Positions 19,944 to 27,384 of a DNA stretch of 64,000 nucleotides are shown piece after piece. A program made the translations under genes and the position numbers. The notes beneath the pieces were generated by a model that was not told the DNA's origin, made no database searches, and was given only the letters and a program-made list of their open reading frames with translations. Each line of letters begins with the position of its first letter. Positions within the stretch are counted from its first letter, which is position 1. The stretch lies in assembly GCF_000938255.1 (NCBI RefSeq), contig NZ_JYMR01000018.1, positions 197,001 to 261,000 on the forward strand. Direction: 5' to 3'. Source of the stretch: Bradyrhizobium sp. LTSP849. Its GTDB lineage: Bacteria > Pseudomonadota > Alphaproteobacteria > Rhizobiales > Xanthobacteraceae.

Positions 19944-20726
19944 CTAGCCGTTGAGCAGTTTCAGTGCTTCTTCGTGAACCCTGGCGTCGCCGGCGGCGAT
20001 GATGCGGCCGCCGCCCTGGGCCGGCTTGCCTTCCCAGGTGGTGACGACGCCGCCGGCGCCGGTCACGATCGGGATCAGCGCTGCGATGTCGTAAGGCTTC
20101 AGCTCGGTTTCGACCACGAGATCGACGTGGCCGGCCGCCAGCATGCAATAGGAGTAGCAGTCACCGCCATAGCGCGACAGCCGCGCGCCCTTCTCGATAC
20201 GGCCGAAAATGGCGCGGTCGCGCTCGTTCATCAGCAGCGGGCTGGTGGTGTAGGTCGTTGCCTCCGCCAGCGAGGCGCAGCGGCGAACCTGGAGCCGGCG
20301 CTCGCCGGACGGGCCTTTATAAGTGGCCGAGCCGTTGTCGCCGGAGAAGCGCTCGCCGATGAAGGGCTGGTGCATCATGCCGTACACCGGCGCGCCCTTG
20401 TGCAACAGCGCGATCAGCGTGCCCCAGATCGGAAAGCCGCCGATGAAGGATTTTGTGCCGTCGATGGGGTCGAGCACCCAGACATAGTCCGAGCCCTCAC
20501 GCTCATTGCCGAATTCCTCGCCGACGATGCCGTGCTGGGGGAAGTTGGCCTTGATCAGCCGTCGCATCACCGCCTCTGCGGCGCGGTCGGCTTCCGTGAC
20601 CGGATCGAAATCCTTGGTCTTGCTCTTGTCGTCGATCGACAGCGAGGTGCGGAAGAACGGCAGAATGGTTTCGCCGGAGGCAGTGGCGAGCCGTCCGATG
20701 AAGGCTGAGAAGTCGATCACCGTCAC
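19944..20726 (-). CDS. hisN: Inositol-monophosphatase-family phosphatase, histidinol-phosphatase type
   Basis: The 260-residue enzyme has the family's metal-binding motifs: GEEFGNE (Glu), then WVLDPIDGTKSFIGG with the DPIDGT loop, and a late LKPYDIAALIPIV with its Asp. It hydrolyses a phosphate monoester using Mg2+ in the cytosol. Its length and FIGGFPIWGTLIAL segment agree with the alphaproteobacterial HisN group of histidine biosynthesis. SuhB-like inositol phosphatase activity is an alternative. The start appears to be a GTG at 20724-20726, with GAGGA eight bases before it. An sRNA gene lies upstream in divergent orientation. Confidence 0.82.
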   Translation of the reverse strand: MTVIDFSAFIGRLATASGETILPFFRTSLSIDDKSKTKDFDPVTEADRAAEAVMRRLIKANFPQHGIVGEEFGNEREGSDYVWVLDPIDGTKSFIGGFPIWGTLIALLHKGAPVYGMMHQPFIGERFSGDNGSATYKGPSGERRLQVRRCASLAEATTYTTSPLLMNERDRAIFGRIEKGARLSRYGGDCYSYCMLAAGHVDLVVETELKPYDIAALIPIVTGAGGVVTTWEGKPAQGGGRIIAAGDARVHEEALKLLNG

Positions 20727-21063
20727 GGTGCATCCTCAAAACGAAAGTCGGGTGAAGCTCGCTTCTGCCTAGCTCAAATCGTCTGAGACGGGCAGCGCTG
20801 TGTTGGCTTGCACCCCGGTATTTTGAATGCGGATGCCGGTTGCCTCATCTGAGCCATATGCTGGCCAAATATCGATCATTGAGTTGAATACTTAGTTCCG
20901 AACATGCCTCGTTCGTATGCAAACGACTATCAACCCATTGAATTTCCTTATCAAAGAAACTGAATCCGGGTTTCTTTGTAAGCAATTGAGCTATGTGTTT
21001 TTGCATGGGAAACCGCTCAAAAGCCCTTGCACTTTGTGCGTCGCGGCCGCATATTGTTGCGGT
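20727..21063. other. Intergenic region upstream of the sRNA
   Basis: This spacer, with the sRNA behind it, separates two minus-strand genes. Bases 20840-21000 are notably AT-rich for this genome. I see no coding signal. A 95-codon minus-strand frame across 20845-21132 runs antisense through the sRNA and its terminator and has no family resemblance. Confidence 0.5.
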
Positions 21064-21150
21064 GCGGTAGCGCTCTGCGTTACCGCTGCCCTCCTTGGGC
21101 GTTTCCTCCCTAGACTTGGGCCGCTTCTTCATCAGAAGCGGCCCTTTTTT
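21064..21150 (+). ncRNA. mmgR: suhB/MmgR-type (alpha-r8 family) trans-acting sRNA
   Basis: A hairpin GCGGTAGCG / TGCGTTACCGC (21064-21086) is followed by the single-stranded decamer TTTCCTCCCT (21102-21111). A perfect terminator follows: GGGCCGCTTCT, loop TCATC, AGAAGCGGCCC, then six T (21118-21150). The decamer between a hairpin and a terminator is the signature I recall for MmgR, first described as the suhB RNA motif of alphaproteobacteria. MmgR affects polyhydroxybutyrate storage in Sinorhizobium. It lies divergently upstream of an inositol-phosphatase (suhB-family) gene, as the motif's name implies. The 5' end is approximate. Confidence 0.83.
21118..21150 (+). terminator. Rho-independent terminator of the sRNA
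   Basis: An 11-bp perfect stem (GGGCCGCTTCT with AGAAGCGGCCC), a 5-base loop and a T6 tail form the 3' end of the sRNA. Confidence 0.92.
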
Positions 21151-21292
21151 CTTCGAGCTTTTCTTTCAGCCTCCGTCTTCACTTCAAGCGCGTGAAAACG
21201 CGAAGCGAAGATTCGGCGCTCGATACGCTTGCGCTCGCAGCTGTGTCTTAATCGTTTCGTTGATCCCTGATGCGATCACGCTGACGGCGCGC

Positions 21293-22183
21293 TTATTCCG
21301 CGGCGGCCTGGAACGGGCCGAGATCGCTGAACGGGATCGTTGTGGCCAGCACGTCAGCGAGCACCGCGAAGTCGGAAGCGATCTGGCCGAAGCGCGGGCC
21401 GCGCTCGCGCCGCCGCTCGTCCATGTAGATCGCGCGGTTGAGCTCGAGCTGCACCGCGTGCAGGCCGCTCGCCGGATTGCCGTAATGCTCGGTGATGAAG
21501 CCGCCGGCATAGGGCTTGTTGCGGCCGATCGAATAGCCGAGCCCGGTCATGGTCTCCTCGATCCGGTCGGGCAAGAGCGGTGTGCAACTCGTGCCGTAGC
21601 GGTCGCCGATCACGAGTTCGGGCCGGCGCGGCTCGTCGCGGGACACGCCGACCGACGGCATCGAGTGGCAGTCGACCAGCACCACGGTGCCGAACATCTG
21701 GTGCACCTTGTTGATCAGCCGGCGCAGCGCGCGATGATAGGGCTTGTACAGCGTCTCGATCCGCGCCAACGCGTCGTCGACCAGGATGCGCTCGCGATAG
21801 ATCTCCTGGCCGTCGCCGACCACGCGCGGAATGGTGCCGAGGCCGCCGGCGACCCGCATCGAGCGGGTGTTGGCAAAGCTCGGCAGGCGGCCGGTGAACA
21901 TCCGGGGGTCGAGCTCATAGGGTTCGCGATTGACGTCGACATAGGAGCGGGGAAAGTTGACCCGCACGGTCGGAAAGCCGCGCTCGCTGAGATGGCCGAT
22001 CAGCTCGTCCATGAAGGAATCTTCGGAGCGCCGCAGCGTCGGCACGTCGATCCGCGACGCGCTCAGGAATTCGTCCGGATAGGTCGAGCCGGAATGGGGC
22101 GAGTTGAAGATGATCGGCGCGCGCCATTCGGCGGGCTCCACGATCTCGAACGCTGGCGACTTGTCGCCGTCAAACCGGGTCAT
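21293..22183 (-). CDS. N-formylglutamate amidohydrolase family protein
   Basis: The 296-residue enzyme belongs to the N-formylglutamate amidohydrolase (HutG-like) family, which frees glutamate and formate from N-formylglutamate at the end of one histidine-degradation route. Metal and substrate motifs are visible: IIFNSPHSGSTYP with its His near the start, and VVLVDCHSMPSV in the centre. A C-terminal GGFITEHYGNP and AVQLELNRAIYMDE follow. I choose the ATG at 22183 (MTRFDGDK); an upstream GTG would add 10 residues. No other hut gene is nearby, so the histidine role is inferred only from family. Confidence 0.87.
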   Translation of the reverse strand: MTRFDGDKSPAFEIVEPAEWRAPIIFNSPHSGSTYPDEFLSASRIDVPTLRRSEDSFMDELIGHLSERGFPTVRVNFPRSYVDVNREPYELDPRMFTGRLPSFANTRSMRVAGGLGTIPRVVGDGQEIYRERILVDDALARIETLYKPYHRALRRLINKVHQMFGTVVLVDCHSMPSVGVSRDEPRRPELVIGDRYGTSCTPLLPDRIEETMTGLGYSIGRNKPYAGGFITEHYGNPASGLHAVQLELNRAIYMDERRRERGPRFGQIASDFAVLADVLATTIPFSDLGPFQAAAE

Positions 22184-22526
22184 CTTCTCAGGCTTCGTCC
22201 CTTCGTGCCGCACGATCCGGCAAGGTCCCGGATCGAGGTGATTCGGCCGGTCGAGCGGCTCTTATGTGTCGTCATTGTCCGGAATCGCAACCATTCTGCC
22301 AAGCGAAAAAGCGTGATCGGCGCTGGAACATGTCTTAACCGTGTGGGCATCGAGGCGGGGACGGGCCGGCGCTGGTCGATTGATTCGTGCTGCATTCGGG
22401 TTCACAAGGGTCGCGCCGGTCGAGCCAGGGTAAAGATTTTCACCCGAAATTTACCCTCTGTCGGGCTTAGTGACCTCTGCTGCTGATGCCGCCTTGTAAT
22501 TGTCTTGGGGATTCAACGTTCCTGTC
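22184..22526. other. Divergent intergenic region between the amidohydrolase and cpdR
   Basis: This 343-base gap holds the promoters of both genes. TTAACCGT at 22335-22342 matches seven of eight bases of the CtrA half-site TTAACCAT, of interest because cpdR belongs to the CtrA circuit. No gene is visible. Confidence 0.4.
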
Positions 22527-22886
22527 ATGCCAAAAATCCTGCTCGCCGAAGACGACAACGACATGCGCCGTTTCCTGGTCAAGGCACTGGAAAACGCCGG
22601 TTTTCAGGTCTCGTCCCACGACAACGGCATGGCCGCCTATCAGCGGCTCCGGGAAGAGCCGTTCGAGATGCTGCTCACCGACATCGTGATGCCGGAGATG
22701 GACGGCATCGAGCTCGCCCGCCGGGCCTCGGAACTCGATCCCGACATCAAGATCATGTTCATCACCGGCTTCGCCGCGGTCGCCCTGAACTCGGATTCGG
22801 ACGCCCCCAAGAACGCCAAGGTGCTGTCCAAACCCGTGCATTTGCGCGAATTGGTCAGCGAAGTGAACAAGATGCTGGCGGCCTGA
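22527..22886 (+). CDS. cpdR: Single-domain response regulator CpdR
   Basis: The 119-residue protein is only a receiver domain. The acidic pair Asp9/Asp10 lies in LLAEDDNDMRRFL, the phosphorylated residue is Asp52 (LLTDIVMPEMDG), and Lys of VLSKPVHLRELV completes the site. The whole length matches CpdR of alphaproteobacteria. When unphosphorylated, CpdR directs ClpXP to degrade substrates such as CtrA in Caulobacter, under the CckA-ChpT relay. The C terminus ends in Ala-Ala, which in Caulobacter CpdR acts as a ClpXP degron. The ATG at 22527 is set by MPKILLAEDD. It is monocistronic, just before a tRNA gene. Confidence 0.95.
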   Translation: MPKILLAEDDNDMRRFLVKALENAGFQVSSHDNGMAAYQRLREEPFEMLLTDIVMPEMDGIELARRASELDPDIKIMFITGFAAVALNSDSDAPKNAKVLSKPVHLRELVSEVNKMLAA

Positions 22887-22960
22887 ATCGGCCCCCTTCC
22901 GTCCTTGCACCGGCTCCCTTGAGCCGTTATAGGGACCCGACCCGATCTAGACGACATCTA

Positions 22961-23035
22961 GGGCGCGTAGCTCAGCGGGAGAGCACTACCTTGACATGGT
23001 AGGGGTCACAGGTTCGATCCCTGTCGCGCCCACCA
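22961..23035 (+). tRNA. tRNA-Val(GAC)
   Basis: This 75-base cloverleaf starts GGGCGCG and ends CGCGCCC plus encoded ACCA. The D arm is AGCTCAGCGGGAGAGC, the anticodon stem CTACC/GGTAG encloses TTGACAT with anticodon GAC, and GGTTCGATCC marks the T arm. The pairing is complete, and the gene lies between cpdR and a tandem repeat. Confidence 0.97.
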
Positions 23036-23036
23036 T

Positions 23037-23226
23037 CCTTCGCTCGCGATAGCCGAGAGAAGGATGCCGCGCCGAAGCCCAAAGGGCGCAGGCGGGCTTT
23101 TCGCCGCGAGCTACGGCTAGGCAAGCCACGACCTTCGCTCGCGATAGCCGAGAGAAGGATGCCACGCCGAAGCCCAAAGGGCGCAGGCGGGTTGCCGCCG
23201 CGAACTTCGGCCAGGCAGGCCATCCC
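23037..23226. repeat. Two tandem 95-bp repeats immediately 3' of tRNA-Val
   Basis: Each unit begins CCTTCGCTCGCGATAGCCGA, followed by GAGAAGGATGCC and CGAAGCCCAAAGGGCGCAGG. Units start at 23037 and 23132. They are nearly identical over the first 60 bases and diverge slightly at the end. The first starts two bases after the CCA of the tRNA. No integrase or attachment-site duplication of the tRNA end is visible. Confidence 0.85.
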
Positions 23227-23267
23227 CAGCAATCGGTCAACACGAAGCGTGTGCCACCAGCCCATCG

Positions 23268-23843
23268 CTAGGCGAGCAGGGTCATCACCTGGTCGATGAC
23301 GGCTTGAACCTGCTTCGCATCGGAACCCTGGTGCGCGAGCGTCATCAATCCCGTGTGCACCACCATGATCGTGTGCGCGGTGAGATCGGGATCAAAGCCC
23401 TTCTTGAACTGAGCCCGGTCGGCACGCAGACGCGCGCGCAGCAGCTCCTCGAGGCGCCTGTTATAGCGCTCGATGTTGTTGCGGACCTTGGTCTGGTCGA
23501 GTGAGCCGTCGGTCGCGGAGTTGATCGACAGGCAGCCCCGCAATCCTTTCGCGCCCGAGCAATACGGCACGAAGCCCGTGAGCCATTGCCGGATGACCTC
23601 GCGGGCCGGACCGGGCTGGGCCAGCACGCGCTCCGCCCAGCCGAGGATGCCGTCGTGATAGCGATCGAGCACGCGCAGGAACAGCGTGCTCTTGTCGCCG
23701 AACGCCGCATAGAGGCTCGGCTTGGCGATGCCGCTCGCCGCCGTGATCTCGTCGAGCGATGCGGCCTGGTAGCCCTTGCGCCAAAACACTTCGCGCGCGA
23801 CTTCGAGCACGTCGTCGGGATCGAAACTGCGTGGTCTTGCCAT
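23268..23843 (-). CDS. TetR/AcrR family repressor (NemR-like context)
   Basis: The 191-residue protein has a TetR helix-turn-helix in residues 8-55 (VAREVFWRKGYQAASLDEIT, then SGIAKPSLYAAFGDKSTLF). The C-terminal domain contains Cys95 and Cys104; the latter, in LRGCLSINSA, is in the position of the family's conserved Gly-Cys-Leu, comparable by eye to NemR Cys106, which senses electrophiles. It is divergent from an enoyl-reductase-like gene and upstream of an Old Yellow Enzyme gene. A palindromic site lies before both of those genes, so it probably represses both. The inducer is unknown; reactive aldehydes or quinones are plausible. Confidence 0.9.
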   Translation of the reverse strand: MARPRSFDPDDVLEVAREVFWRKGYQAASLDEITAASGIAKPSLYAAFGDKSTLFLRVLDRYHDGILGWAERVLAQPGPAREVIRQWLTGFVPYCSGAKGLRGCLSINSATDGSLDQTKVRNNIERYNRRLEELLRARLRADRAQFKKGFDPDLTAHTIMVVHTGLMTLAHQGSDAKQVQAVIDQVMTLLA

Positions 23844-23934
23844 GCGACCTGTTTATGCACTCTCGCCGCGGATGTTAAGCCCTCAAGGAGACGTGACCGG
23901 ACCAATATGCCGTCTTTGTTGACGGTCGTTTCAT

Positions 23935-23955
23935 TTAATACTATCCAGTACAGAA
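23935..23955. promoter_or_regulatory. TetR operator-like site 1 (TAC-N6-GTA)
   Basis: TTAATAC-TATCCA-GTACAGAA is an imperfect palindrome between the divergent TetR and reductase genes. It overlaps a possible -10 (TACTAT) lying 17 bases after TTGTTG. Its core TAC-N6-GTA and the right flank GTAYAGAA recur at 25002-25027. Confidence 0.72.
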
Positions 23956-23975
23956 TGAAACAAGGGAGACGGCGG

Positions 23976-24959
23976 ATGAAGGCGGTTCAAGTCGTGGCGT
24001 TTGGAAAGCCTGCTGATGCAGTGAAGCTGAACGACGTGCCCGACGTCAGCGCGCCGGGCCCGGATGAAGTCGTGGTCGCTGTCGAGGCCGCCCCGATCAA
24101 TGCCACCGACCTCATGATCATGGCGGGACGATACGGATTTCTGCCGCCGCTGCCGGGCACGCTCGGGATCGAGGGTGTCGGCCGCGTGGTCGCGACCGGT
24201 GCCAACGTGAAGACCCTGAAGGAAGGCGATCGAACCCTGATACCGATCCTGAATCCGACCTGGACCGAGCGGGTGAAGTTCACCGCGACGTGGCAGCGCC
24301 CCTTGTCGCCGCAAGCGGATATCCAGCAACTCGCGATGGTTGGGGTCAATCCGGCGACGGCGTATCTGTTGTTGACCGATATCGTGAAGATCCCGAGCGG
24401 CGGCTGGGTGATCCAGAATGGCGCCAATTCGGCAACGGGGCGCGCGGTCATCGCCGTTGCGAAATCACTGGGAATCAAGCTGGTCAATGTCGTTCGTCGC
24501 GAGGACGTCGTGCCGGAACTGCACGCGCTCGGAGCGGATGTGGTGCTCGTCGATGGTCCCGACCTGCAAAAGCGCGTGGCCAAGGAGACGGGTGGAGCGC
24601 CGATCCATCTGGCGCTCGATATGGTCGGCGGCAATTCGACCCTGAACCTGATGAACTGCGTTGCTCCGAAGGGTGTGGTTGTTCTCTACAGCGCAATGAG
24701 CGGACAGCCCTTCGCCGGATCGAGCCTCAGCGCGATTTTTGCCGAAGTGTCCGTGCGCGGCTTCTGGCTCGTGCATTGGCACAAGACCGCCAAGGACGAG
24801 ACCATGGGTGAAATGTACGATCATTTGACCGCGTTGGTGACGTCGGGCGCGCTCACGGCTCCGGTCGTTGCGGCCTATGGTCTGGAGCAATTCTCCGAGG
24901 CGATCGCCCAGGCAGCAAGCTTCAAAGGCAAGGTGATCTTTATGCCGAACCGGGCCTGA
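23976..24959 (+). CDS. Zinc-independent medium-chain reductase (enoyl-reductase/quinone-oxidoreductase type)
   Basis: The 327-residue protein starts at the ATG at 23976, with AAGGGAGAC upstream. The N-terminal GroES-like domain has INATDLMIMAGRYG and LGIEGVGRVVATG. A Rossmann domain follows with NGANSATGRAVIAVAKSLG, where the usual AGxGGVG is replaced by GANSATG, as in the mitochondrial 2-enoyl-CoA reductase (MECR) group. The zinc-binding cysteines of alcohol dehydrogenases are absent. It probably reduces alpha,beta-unsaturated carbonyls with NADPH. Divergent TetR and downstream Old Yellow Enzyme, with shared palindromes, point to an electrophile-detoxifying pair. Confidence 0.87.
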   Translation: MKAVQVVAFGKPADAVKLNDVPDVSAPGPDEVVVAVEAAPINATDLMIMAGRYGFLPPLPGTLGIEGVGRVVATGANVKTLKEGDRTLIPILNPTWTERVKFTATWQRPLSPQADIQQLAMVGVNPATAYLLLTDIVKIPSGGWVIQNGANSATGRAVIAVAKSLGIKLVNVVRREDVVPELHALGADVVLVDGPDLQKRVAKETGGAPIHLALDMVGGNSTLNLMNCVAPKGVVVLYSAMSGQPFAGSSLSAIFAEVSVRGFWLVHWHKTAKDETMGEMYDHLTALVTSGALTAPVVAAYGLEQFSEAIAQAASFKGKVIFMPNRA

Positions 24960-25001
24960 TCGGAGATCGAAAATTCCCATACGCCCTGCGTTTCGAAATC
25001 A

Positions 25002-25027
25002 ATTTCTATACCGCATAGTATAGAAAT
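25002..25027. promoter_or_regulatory. TetR operator-like site 2, perfect 10-bp palindrome
   Basis: ATTTCTATAC (25002-25011) and GTATAGAAAT (25018-25027) are exact complements around CGCATA. It lies 46 bases before the Old Yellow Enzyme start and shares TAC-N6-GTA and AGAA with site 1 at 23935-23955. Confidence 0.82.
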
Positions 25028-25073
25028 CTGGAACAACATCATCATCGCGATCCCATCACCGGAGAACTAGTTC

Positions 25074-26141
25074 ATGCCGTCTCTCTTCGACCCGCTTTCC
25101 ATTGGTGACCTGACGCTTCCGAACCGCGTGATCATGGCGCCACTGACGCGGCTGCGCGCCGATGAAAACAAGGTACCGACCGCGATCATGGCCGACTATT
25201 ACGCGCAGCGCGCGTCCGCTGGGCTGATCATCTCCGAGGGCGTCCCGGTTTCGCAGCAGGGCGTCGGCTATCGTGGCGTCGCCGGAATCTGGGCGGACGA
25301 GCACGTGAACGGTTGGCGAAGCGTGACCAGGGCCGTGAAGGCTGCCGGGGGGCGGATCTTCATGCAGATCTGGCACGTGGGCAGGATTTCCGATCCGGAG
25401 TTTCACAATGGACAGGCGCCGGTCGCGCCGAGCCCGCTGGCGGCCAAGGGCAATGTCAGCCTGCTGCGTCCCGAGCGTCCCTTTGTCGTGCCGAGGCCAC
25501 TGCCAACGGCGGACGTCGCGGCCGTGGTCGGAGATTTCCGCCGGGCCGCGCAGTTTGCCGAAGCGGCCGGGTTCGACGGCGTCGAACTCCACGGTGCCAA
25601 TGGTTACCTGCTTGATCAGTTTCTCCAGGATGGATCGAACCAGCGCACGGATCAGCATGGCGGCGCCATCGAGAACAGGGCGCGTCTCATGCTCGAATCC
25701 GTCGATGCGGCGATTGATGTCTGGGGACCATCTCGCGTCGCCATGCATCTGGCGCCAAGGGCGGACGTGCACTCGATGGGCGATTCCGACCGGGCGAGCA
25801 CCTTCGGCTACGTCGCGCGCGAGCTCGGGCGGCGCAGGATCGCATTTCTCTGCGTCCGCGAGCATGTCGCGGCCGACAGCCTCGGTCCCCAGCTCAAGGC
25901 GGAGTTCGGCGGCATCTACATCGCCAATGAAGGTTTTACCGCAACGACGGCGCAGGACGCCCTTGATGCCGGATGGGCCGATGCCGTCGCGTTCGGCAAG
26001 GCCTTTATCGCCAATCCCGATCTTCCCGATCGGTTGCGCAGCGGTGCCCCGCTCAATGCCCCGCAACCGGCGACATTCTATGCGCCCGGGCCCGAGGGCT
26101 ACACCGATTATCCCGCCCTGCAATTGCAGGGCGTCGGCTAA
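25074..26141 (+). CDS. Old Yellow Enzyme family alkene reductase, divergent
   Basis: The 355-residue flavoprotein is a TIM-barrel ene-reductase. Substrate-activating residues are present as His173, Asn176 and Tyr178 in ELHGANGYLLDQFLQ. NQRTDQHGGAIENR is family-typical, though Tyr of DxYGG is His here. Two FMN-contact positions are changed: the Arg of the usual RLSP motif is His225 (VAMHLAP), and the Arg of AFGRP is Lys309 (AFGKA). FMN binding may therefore be altered. It follows the reductase gene by 114 bases with its own operator-like palindrome. A more canonical paralogue lies at 51106-52233. Confidence 0.9.
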   Translation: MPSLFDPLSIGDLTLPNRVIMAPLTRLRADENKVPTAIMADYYAQRASAGLIISEGVPVSQQGVGYRGVAGIWADEHVNGWRSVTRAVKAAGGRIFMQIWHVGRISDPEFHNGQAPVAPSPLAAKGNVSLLRPERPFVVPRPLPTADVAAVVGDFRRAAQFAEAAGFDGVELHGANGYLLDQFLQDGSNQRTDQHGGAIENRARLMLESVDAAIDVWGPSRVAMHLAPRADVHSMGDSDRASTFGYVARELGRRRIAFLCVREHVAADSLGPQLKAEFGGIYIANEGFTATTAQDALDAGWADAVAFGKAFIANPDLPDRLRSGAPLNAPQPATFYAPGPEGYTDYPALQLQGVG

Positions 26142-26189
26142 GGCGCCGACCCGCATCTTCTGGCGAGATGCGGGCCGTCTGCACCGCTG

Positions 26190-26714
26190 CTATTTCAGCT
26201 CCGTGTTCGCGACCGGCATGATGGACGCGACGTGCCAGCCGTTGGCGTCCTGAACGTAGGTCTGGCTGATCAGGAACGTATTTTGCTGCGGCGGCTTGCC
26301 CGGAAGGCCGCGCGTGAAAACGATCGGCACGAGAACCTGCATGACATCGTTCGAGATCACGGCGACCCGGAATTTCGACATGTCGGGTTCGAGGTGCCAA
26401 ATACCTTCGTAATATTCCTTGAACCGGGCAGCGACCGCATCACGGCCTCGCGTATCGACGTTTCTCGCGAACAGCAGCGTGCTGGGTGAATCCAGCAGCA
26501 TGGCCTTCACCGCATCGGCGTCGTGGGCATTCTGCGCGGCGATGAATTTTTCAAAGATGGTTTTGGCCTCAGCGTCATTTGCGGCGGCCTGCGCCGGTCC
26601 GCCCGCGCCGATCGTCGCGACCAGGACGAACAGCATTGCAATGGCCGAAAGACTGCGGAGCCGTGCCAATGGCCGTGGTTTGACCAGGGCTGCCGACGTC
26701 ATCGAATAGATCAT
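26190..26714 (-). CDS. Exported SnoaL/DUF4440-like protein
   Basis: The 174-residue product starts at ATG 26714 with GAGGTGAGC before it; longer frames upstream run through the AT-rich operator region. An N-terminal signal sequence (about residues 1-44, LSAIAMLFVLVATIGAGGPAQA cut within) is followed by a small alpha+beta cone fold: EAKTIFEKFIAAQNAHDADA, then DTRGRDAVAARFKEYY, then WHVASIMPVAN at the end. This matches the SnoaL/DUF4440 (NTF2-like) group; whether it is enzymatic is unknown. It is divergent from a TetR gene with a palindrome between, so it is a likely target. Confidence 0.8.
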   Translation of the reverse strand: MIYSMTSAALVKPRPLARLRSLSAIAMLFVLVATIGAGGPAQAAANDAEAKTIFEKFIAAQNAHDADAVKAMLLDSPSTLLFARNVDTRGRDAVAARFKEYYEGIWHLEPDMSKFRVAVISNDVMQVLVPIVFTRGLPGKPPQQNTFLISQTYVQDANGWHVASIMPVANTELK

Positions 26715-26786
26715 GCTCACCTCGTTGTTTCGGCACCAGGTCTGCCCGGTGCGCCACTTAATCATTATGATCATCATCATTATATT

Positions 26787-26802
26787 CATGATAGATATCA
26801 TG
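26787..26802. promoter_or_regulatory. Operator-like palindrome between the DUF4440-like and TetR genes
   Basis: CATGAT-AGAT-ATCATG is a perfect 6-bp inverted repeat in a strongly AT-rich stretch (26755-26810) that also has repeated ATCAT/ATGAT words. It is well placed for autoregulation by the TetR protein starting at 26833. Confidence 0.65.
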
Positions 26803-26832
26803 TAAAATGACGGCTCATCACGAGGTGCACAA

Positions 26833-27384
26833 ATGAAAGTGAGCAAAGAACAGGTGGCGGAGCATCGCACGCGGATCATGGTCGCGGCCGCGCGCCTGTT
26901 CCGGCAACACGGCTTCGACGACGTCACGGTCGCCGACGTGATGAAGGAAGCCGGTCTGACCCACGGCGCCTTTTATGGGCACTTCCCGTCGAAGGAAGCC
27001 CTGATCGCGGAAGCGGTCGGGCACGTGTTGCCGTCGGCCGCCAACAGTCCGGACCCGCGCCGATCGGCGGCGGATTTCGCCGACGGCTATCTCAGCGTCC
27101 GGCATCGCAACAACCGCGCCACAGCCTGCCTGTTCTCGAGTCTCGGAACCGAGGCGGCGCGGGGCTCAGCCGATCTTCGACACCGGATGACGCAGGCCAT
27201 TCGCTACAGGATCGATCACCTGACGGTGGACGCCGATGGCGACACGCCTCACACCAAACGACGCGCAGCGATCGCCGCATGGGCGTCGATGGTCGGCGCG
27301 ATGGTGCTCGCCCGCATCGTCGACGACGAGGAATTGTCGCGAGAGATTCTGTCGGAAACGCGCGCGTCCCTGCCGCTACGTTAG
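26833..27384 (+). CDS. TetR/AcrR family repressor
   Basis: The 183-residue protein has an N-terminal helix-turn-helix (residues 10-56: RIMVAAARLFRQHGFDDVTV, then KEAGLTHGAFYGHFPSKEAL), with the GAFYGHF form common in one TetR branch. RATACLFSSLGTEAARG in the ligand domain includes a single Cys. The ATG at 26833 follows CACGAGGTGCAC. It is divergent from the DUF4440-like gene and convergent with the next gene, the two coding ends overlapping by 9 bases. The ligand is unknown. Confidence 0.9.
   Translation: MKVSKEQVAEHRTRIMVAAARLFRQHGFDDVTVADVMKEAGLTHGAFYGHFPSKEALIAEAVGHVLPSAANSPDPRRSAADFADGYLSVRHRNNRATACLFSSLGTEAARGSADLRHRMTQAIRYRIDHLTVDADGDTPHTKRRAAIAAWASMVGAMVLARIVDDEELSREILSETRASLPLR

Noticed and set aside
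20845..21132. A 95-codon minus-strand frame in the hisN upstream gap
   Set aside because: It runs antisense through the sRNA and its terminator and has no family resemblance, so coding is unlikely.
21064..21150. 6S RNA at the same position
   Set aside because: The element is about 87 bases, with two short hairpins and an exposed decamer; 6S RNA is about twice as long with a central bubble.
23037..23226. CRISPR array or phage attachment site at the tandem repeat
   Set aside because: There are only two long units with no unique spacers, no cas genes, no integrase, and no duplication of the tRNA end.
22972..23265. A 97-codon minus-strand frame with the peptide RDRDRTCDP
   Set aside because: This is the antisense of tRNA-Val plus the tandem repeat. 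Such peptides are a known false product of tRNA genes.
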